Shown in pieces: positions 40,969 through 44,915 of a stretch of DNA of 44,915 nucleotides. The stretch comes from Anaerolineae bacterium (GTDB lineage Bacteria; Chloroflexota; Anaerolineae; Anaerolineales; E44-bin32), in NCBI GenBank assembly GCA_011174825.1, contig DUEZ01000087.1, forward strand, positions 1 through 44,915, written 5' to 3'. The notes beneath the pieces were generated by a model that did not search any database, was not told the origin of the DNA, and worked only from the letters and a program-made list of their open reading frames with translations. Position 1 is the first letter of the stretch. The number at the start of each line of letters is the position of its first letter. The translations under genes were made by a program, and so were the position numbers.

Positions 40969-41267
40969 TGTAGGGGCGGTTCGCGAACCGCCCCTACATC
41001 TTTGGAATCCAGAAGCTCTGCTTCTGGGCGCAAGCAGAGCTTGCGCACTCCAAACGCACTCTAAGTGTGCGGTTATATTGTATCGACTATTCCAATGTAG
41101 CCGCAGGCCTTAGCCTACGTTGTACATCCTAAATTGTGTGACACCATTTGGGTTCGGAGGTGCAAGGGAGATCATGATCCTTGACGTAAGGGCGGTTCGC
41201 GAACCGCCCCTACATCATGTTAAATTGTGTTTCAATTCTTGTAGGAGCGGGGTTACCCCGCCCCTAC
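40969..41267. repeat. Composite palindromic repeat, locus 3
   Basis: It fills most of the gap between gcvPB and the nucleoside kinase gene. Plus-strand order: E' (a perfect 28-bp palindrome centred on TTCGCGAA, 40970-40997); hairpins B and C inside TTTGGA/TCCAAA ends; D (one mismatch); A (imperfect, near 41103-41120); linker L with GGGAGATCATGATCC; a second E' (about 41189-41214); and a GGGGTTACCCC version of E (41241-41267). There is no open frame of interest inside. Confidence 0.75.
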
Positions 41268-41360
41268 GACATGCGGTTTTGGGTTCAGTAGGGGAGAAGT
41301 GGGATTTATTCACCATCCTGTTTTGGGGTAGAATGAATTTCCCAGAGGGAAAATAATTGC

Positions 41361-43082
41361 ATGTCCACTCAGGCTGAGAAAAGAATTACTGAAGCTGATG
41401 TAAGACCAACGGTCCAAATCCATCTTCCGGACGGGCGCGTATTGGAAGGTCCCCGAGGCAGCCAATTGGTGGAATTCCTGGATGAAGAGAATTTTGGTCA
41501 GGAACCGATCATGGGCGCTATTGTCAATGGCGAGCTGCGCGAGTTGACCTACCCCATTGAGATGGACTCCAAGGTTACACCAGTGACCATGGATTCTCCA
41601 GACGGGATGCGATTTTACCGCCGTTCGCTTACTTTTTTGCTGGCTACAGCGTGTGAGGAACTTTTCCCCAATGCCAGTCTCACAATTGATCACTCCATTG
41701 CATCTGGAGGCTACTATTGTGAGGTGACAGGGAGGTCACCTTTCACGGAAGCGGAGTTAACCCGTCTAGAAACACGCATGCGAGAACTGGTGAAAGCTGA
41801 TCTCCCTTTTGCTAAAAGTATCGTCCCCCTAAAGGATGTCATCGCATATTTTAAAGAAAAGGGATTTACCGATAAAGTGCGTTTGCTTGCCAACCGCAAG
41901 AAGCCACATCTTGTGATCTATCAATTAGGCTCTTTCCGTGATTATCACCATGGATATATGGTCCCAACCACGGGCTATCTGCAATGGTTTGCGCTACAGA
42001 GGACGGGGGATGGTTTTACACTACGGTTCCCTCAGCGTCATCGACCGACCGAACTGCTCCCTGTCCCCGAGTACAACAAGTTGCTGGCCACTTTTCTTCA
42101 ATACGGTGATTGGCTGGCAACGCTCGGAGTGCCCGATGTAGGAGCGCTAAACGAAGCCATCGTTGCCGGTCGTGCGCGCGAGGTAATCTTGGTTTCTGAA
42201 GCGCTGCACGAGGGTCGGATCGCAGAGATCGCAGTGAAGATCGCCAGGCGCAGGGAACGTGTGCGTCTGGTATTGATCGCTGGGCCTTCCGCATCCGGAA
42301 AGACGACCTTCTCCCGACGCCTCTCGATCCAATTATTAGCGCGCGGTCTCTCTCCATTTCCGATCGAGTTGGATAATTTCTTCGTCGATCGGGAGAAGTC
42401 GCCCTTAGATGAAAACGGTGAACTTGATTACGAGTCCCTCCGTGCGCTTGATCTGGTGCGCTTGAACCATGACTTAGGCTTGCTGATCGATGGGAAAGTA
42501 GCACGCTTGCCGCAATACAACTTCATCATGGGTCAGCAAGATGAAGGGGATGAAATACAACTCACCTCGGATCAGATCATCCTACTGGAGGGGATCCATG
42601 GGTTGAGTCCGGACCTTATCCCGGAGATCCCGGTAGAAAATACTTACCGTATTTATGTCTCCGCCCTTACGCAACTAAACCTGGACCGTTACAACCGGGT
42701 TTCAACTACGGACACTCGGCTGATTCGGCGAATTGTGCGTGATGCTGCGCAGCGGGGTTATTCAGCGGCGGAGACGATCCGTCGTTGGGAATCTGTGCGC
42801 CGTGGTGAGAACAAATACATTTTCCCCTTCCAAGAAAATGCTAACGTGATGTTCAACTCCGCATTGGTTTATGAAGGATCTGCATTAGCACCTTTGGCGG
42901 AACCCCTTCTAAGACAGGTGCCCTTTGGGACGGTGGAGCACGTTGAGGCCAAGCGTTTGCTCGCATTTCTGGAATGGTTCCTACCCTTGGATGTTGAGCT
43001 GATCCCCGATAATTCCATCCTTCGTGAGTTTATTGGAGGGTCGATCTTACGCGCCTTCACCCCCTGGAAGCCGCCTCAGTAA
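41361..43082 (+). CDS. Nucleoside kinase with N-terminal TGS domain
   Basis: A 573-residue protein. A TGS domain (about residues 15-75, VQIHLPDGRVLEGPRGSQLVEFL) and a threonyl-tRNA-synthetase-like second domain (LTIDHSIASGGYYCEV, about 105-125) precede a uridine-kinase-like P-loop NTPase: Walker A AGPSASGKTTFS (about 310-321), the ELDNFFVDRE substrate region, and a lid with RRIVRDAAQRG. This architecture is known in thermophiles and Firmicutes and is annotated as nucleoside or uridine kinase; it phosphorylates uridine or cytidine, but the substrate is not proven. It is not a tRNA synthetase: no class II motifs are present. TAGAAT at 41329-41334 may be its -10 box. Confidence 0.9.
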   Translation: MSTQAEKRITEADVRPTVQIHLPDGRVLEGPRGSQLVEFLDEENFGQEPIMGAIVNGELRELTYPIEMDSKVTPVTMDSPDGMRFYRRSLTFLLATACEELFPNASLTIDHSIASGGYYCEVTGRSPFTEAELTRLETRMRELVKADLPFAKSIVPLKDVIAYFKEKGFTDKVRLLANRKKPHLVIYQLGSFRDYHHGYMVPTTGYLQWFALQRTGDGFTLRFPQRHRPTELLPVPEYNKLLATFLQYGDWLATLGVPDVGALNEAIVAGRAREVILVSEALHEGRIAEIAVKIARRRERVRLVLIAGPSASGKTTFSRRLSIQLLARGLSPFPIELDNFFVDREKSPLDENGELDYESLRALDLVRLNHDLGLLIDGKVARLPQYNFIMGQQDEGDEIQLTSDQIILLEGIHGLSPDLIPEIPVENTYRIYVSALTQLNLDRYNRVSTTDTRLIRRIVRDAAQRGYSAAETIRRWESVRRGENKYIFPFQENANVMFNSALVYEGSALAPLAEPLLRQVPFGTVEHVEAKRLLAFLEWFLPLDVELIPDNSILREFIGGSILRAFTPWKPPQ

Positions 43083-43470
43083 AATTATTCCTATGTAGAA
43101 GTCTTGATCCCCCAAGCATGTGAATATATGTAAAGTTCCTGCATAAACTTTAGGGCATGACCGCACATGATAGCTTGACAGGCTTCATTCAGCTTATTCG
43201 AAGCTCGCTTTTCTTTGGATCTTCTGAGAATAGTAAGAAAGTGTATTCTGGGTCACGAAAATCCCCAGAGATAGTTGATTTGCATCCATTCTTTCCCTCT
43301 GAACATTGAAAGCAAAATGAAAGGAATACCCACTATGCGACCGTGCTATGCTGATGGTGTAAGGAGCGGAATGACCTGGCGCCTGATTGTAATTCGGTGG
43401 CATCGAGCGCCCGCGTTACATGCCAGAGAGTCGCTGGCTGTGGTCGCGCGCTTAAAGGTCTAAGAGGGTC
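43083..43470. other. Spacer upstream of the Ser/Thr kinase gene
   Basis: 388 bp without a supported gene. A weak hairpin (TAAAGTT 43132-43138 with AACTTTA 43147-43153) follows the nucleoside kinase stop but lacks a T-run. The rest is AT-richer than the genes. One short open frame (43275-43463) has no family features and no ribosome site. No palindromic modules of the composite repeat occur here, unlike most other gaps of this size. Confidence 0.5.
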
Positions 43471-44915
43471 ATGCCAGATTTGATCGGAAAGACCTTAGGT
43501 GGCTACACCATCCTCGAGCAGGTTGGCCGAGGAGGGATGGCGAACGTCTTCAAGGCCATTGATTTGGCTGATGGGAAGACGGTCGCTATCAAGGTGCTCA
43601 TGCCCCAGCTCGCTATCGAGGAAAACTTCGCGGCTCGTTTCAAACGAGAAGCGCAAGTTTTACGCGGGCTTCAACATCCTAACATTGTGCCGATTCTGGA
43701 TTATGGGCAGGCGAATGGGTTGGTATACATCGTGATGCCTTTCATGCAAGTAGGCACGTTACGCGATCGGATGATGAACGGTGAATTGACAGTTAAAGAA
43801 GGTGCCCGCATCGTTGATCAAATCGCATCTGCCTTGCAATACGCACATGAAGCTGGTGTCGTCCATCGCGATATAAAACCCTCCAACATTCTCATCGACG
43901 AAGAGGGTAACGCGTGGCTTTCAGATTTTGGTTTCGCATATGTCTCGGACGCGTCGCTGAGCTTGACCGGTTCAGCGATGGTTGGGACTCCGGCGTATAT
44001 CTCTCCCGAGCAGATTAATGGGGGCAAGGTCACCCACAAGTCAGATCAATACTCCCTGGGGGTCATGCTCTACCATATGAGCACTGGACGTTTGCCATAC
44101 GATGGTGAAACACCGATCGCGATTGCCATCAAGCATGCAACGGAACCCCTACCACGGCCACGATCGGTCAATCCTAACCTTCCCGATGCTGTGGAAGCGA
44201 TCTTGATCAAAGCGTTGGCAAAAGATCCGAATCAACGTTTCTCCTCGATCATGGAGTTTAACTGTGCATTCCAAGAAGCGTTGCTACAGGCATTGGATCC
44301 AGTCTCGGGGCTGTTAAGACCAGGTGCGGTTGGCGAGGTGCCTGAGAGCCCAATACTCGAGACGATCCCACTCGTGGATGAGAAGGAGCAGGCAGAGAAG
44401 AAGAAGGGGTTTGATAAGCGATACGGCTTGGCACTTCTTCTGCTGCTCCTCATTACGTGCCCGCTGGCATTCTGGGGGATCGTCACCTTTGATTTAGGTT
44501 CTGCGTTCACAGGAGATCGGACTACCCAGATCGCACAAGCCAGTCCTACGGTTGACTTGATGGCTACGGTTAACGCGCTCTCGACAGAAAATGCACCTGA
44601 GGTAGGGACTATCGTGCCGACGGGGCATGTGGAGACCGTCGTAGCGGCCACCCTGACCGCGATGGCGACAGAACCTATTCCCCCAATTGGCGAAGGTACA
44701 GCTCCATTGACGATCGAGGGGACTGAGACTCTGACCTTAGAGGGACCTTTAGCCCCGACGGTCTCTGGGACAGTCACACGAACAAGTACAGCAGGCCCTA
44801 GCCCAACACAGACAAGAACACCCACCATCACACGAACACCTACCATCACGCGAACACCCACCATTACGCCAACGCCCACCAACACGCCGTTCGGATGGAT
44901 TTCGCCCACTCCCAC
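43471..44915 (+). CDS. Ser/Thr protein kinase, membrane-anchored, 3' end beyond the window
   Basis: It is open from ATG 43471 to the window end (481 codons, no stop), so it is partial. The N-terminal Hanks-type kinase domain (about residues 1-270) has glycine loop VGRGGMANVFKA, the ATP lysine in VAIKVL, catalytic HRDIKPSNIL, DFG in LSDFGFAY, and GTPAYISPEQ. A juxtamembrane region rich in Lys/Glu (about 305-313) precedes one transmembrane helix (about 318-338). An outside Thr/Pro stalk follows, with four 18-bp units coding TRTPTI-like repeats (44812-44883). Upstream in-frame stop TAA at 43453 fixes the start; GAGGG lies 2 bp before it. PknB-like kinases sense wall or growth signals. Confidence 0.92.
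   Translation, partial: MPDLIGKTLGGYTILEQVGRGGMANVFKAIDLADGKTVAIKVLMPQLAIEENFAARFKREAQVLRGLQHPNIVPILDYGQANGLVYIVMPFMQVGTLRDRMMNGELTVKEGARIVDQIASALQYAHEAGVVHRDIKPSNILIDEEGNAWLSDFGFAYVSDASLSLTGSAMVGTPAYISPEQINGGKVTHKSDQYSLGVMLYHMSTGRLPYDGETPIAIAIKHATEPLPRPRSVNPNLPDAVEAILIKALAKDPNQRFSSIMEFNCAFQEALLQALDPVSGLLRPGAVGEVPESPILETIPLVDEKEQAEKKKGFDKRYGLALLLLLLITCPLAFWGIVTFDLGSAFTGDRTTQIAQASPTVDLMATVNALSTENAPEVGTIVPTGHVETVVAATLTAMATEPIPPIGEGTAPLTIEGTETLTLEGPLAPTVSGTVTRTSTAGPSPTQTRTPTITRTPTITRTPTITPTPTNTPFGWISPTP
44812..44883 (+). repeat. 18-bp tandem repeat in the kinase stalk
   Basis: Four in-frame 18-bp units of the form ACACGAACACCYACCATY encode Thr-Arg-Thr-Pro-Thr-Ile and variants; the fourth is diverged. 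The tract continues toward the window end. Confidence 0.7.

Noticed and set aside
41361..42000. Threonyl-tRNA synthetase
   Set aside because: Only the TGS and second N-terminal domain are shared; the rest is a P-loop kinase and class II synthetase motifs are absent.
43275..43463. 62-codon plus-strand open frame before the kinase
   Set aside because: No ribosome site, no family similarity, and unusual composition.
44232..44915. Long minus-strand open frame rich in Val/Gly
   Set aside because: It is the mirror of the Thr/Pro stalk and C-terminal part of the plus-strand kinase, which has all kinase motifs.

Overview
The window looks like a chromosomal stretch of a Chloroflexota bacterium, most likely of the class Anaerolineae. 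This is inferred from protein style, not from a marker gene. The evidence is: five exported or anchored proteins with Thr/Pro (TPT-type) linkers behind the membrane anchor, a split glycine decarboxylase P protein, a TGS-domain nucleoside kinase, an F420-type luciferase-family oxidoreductase, a bacterial Ser/Thr kinase with an extracellular stalk, and intergenic spaces packed with palindromic repeats. No phage, plasmid, transposase, CRISPR array, rRNA or tRNA gene was seen.

Layout. 0-6 kb: a lipoprotein esterase, an F420-type oxidoreductase, a methyltransferase, an SRPBCC protein, a LysM membrane protein and queG. 6.1-6.9 kb: an intergenic repeat field. 6.9-8.3 kb: a stand-alone GltD-like oxidoreductase. 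8.5-13.6 kb: an operon running ECF sigma factor, small membrane protein (possible anti-sigma), six-helix membrane protein, then a MacA-like adaptor, ATPase and permease. 13.6-14.9 kb: a seven-blade WD40 lipoprotein. 14.9-17.8 kb: uvrA with two candidate SOS boxes. 18.3-21.8 kb: two zinc-ribbon proteins and a MATE exporter. 21.8-23.1 kb: an apparent antitoxin remnant and a HAD phosphatase. 23.3-28.6 kb: an exported phosphodiester glycosidase and a heterodimeric ABC exporter. 28.9-31.2 kb: tryptophanase and, divergently, an MBL-fold hydrolase. 31.8-36.3 kb (minus strand): a tight operon of SLC13 transporter, tgt, uppP and a PstS-like lipoprotein, divergent from alr. 37.7-40.9 kb: gcvH-gcvPA-gcvPB. 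41.4-43.1 kb: the TGS nucleoside kinase. 43.5 kb to the end: a Ser/Thr kinase cut by the window edge.

How the genes fit together. The ECF operon looks like a self-contained, stress-inducible efflux module. alr, uppP and the LysM protein imply peptidoglycan metabolism. queG and tgt both serve queuosine tRNA modification but lie 28 kb apart. Tryptophanase and the glycine cleavage genes point to amino-acid catabolism; gcvT and lpd are not in the window.

The most unusual content is intergenic. Palindromic modules recur in a conserved cyclic order at three loci, with solo or partial copies elsewhere. One locus holds two apparently identical 136-bp copies, each with a foreign repeat nested between its two hairpins. 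One hairpin shows compensatory base changes between copies. All copies follow stop codons, and no mobilising enzyme is in the window.
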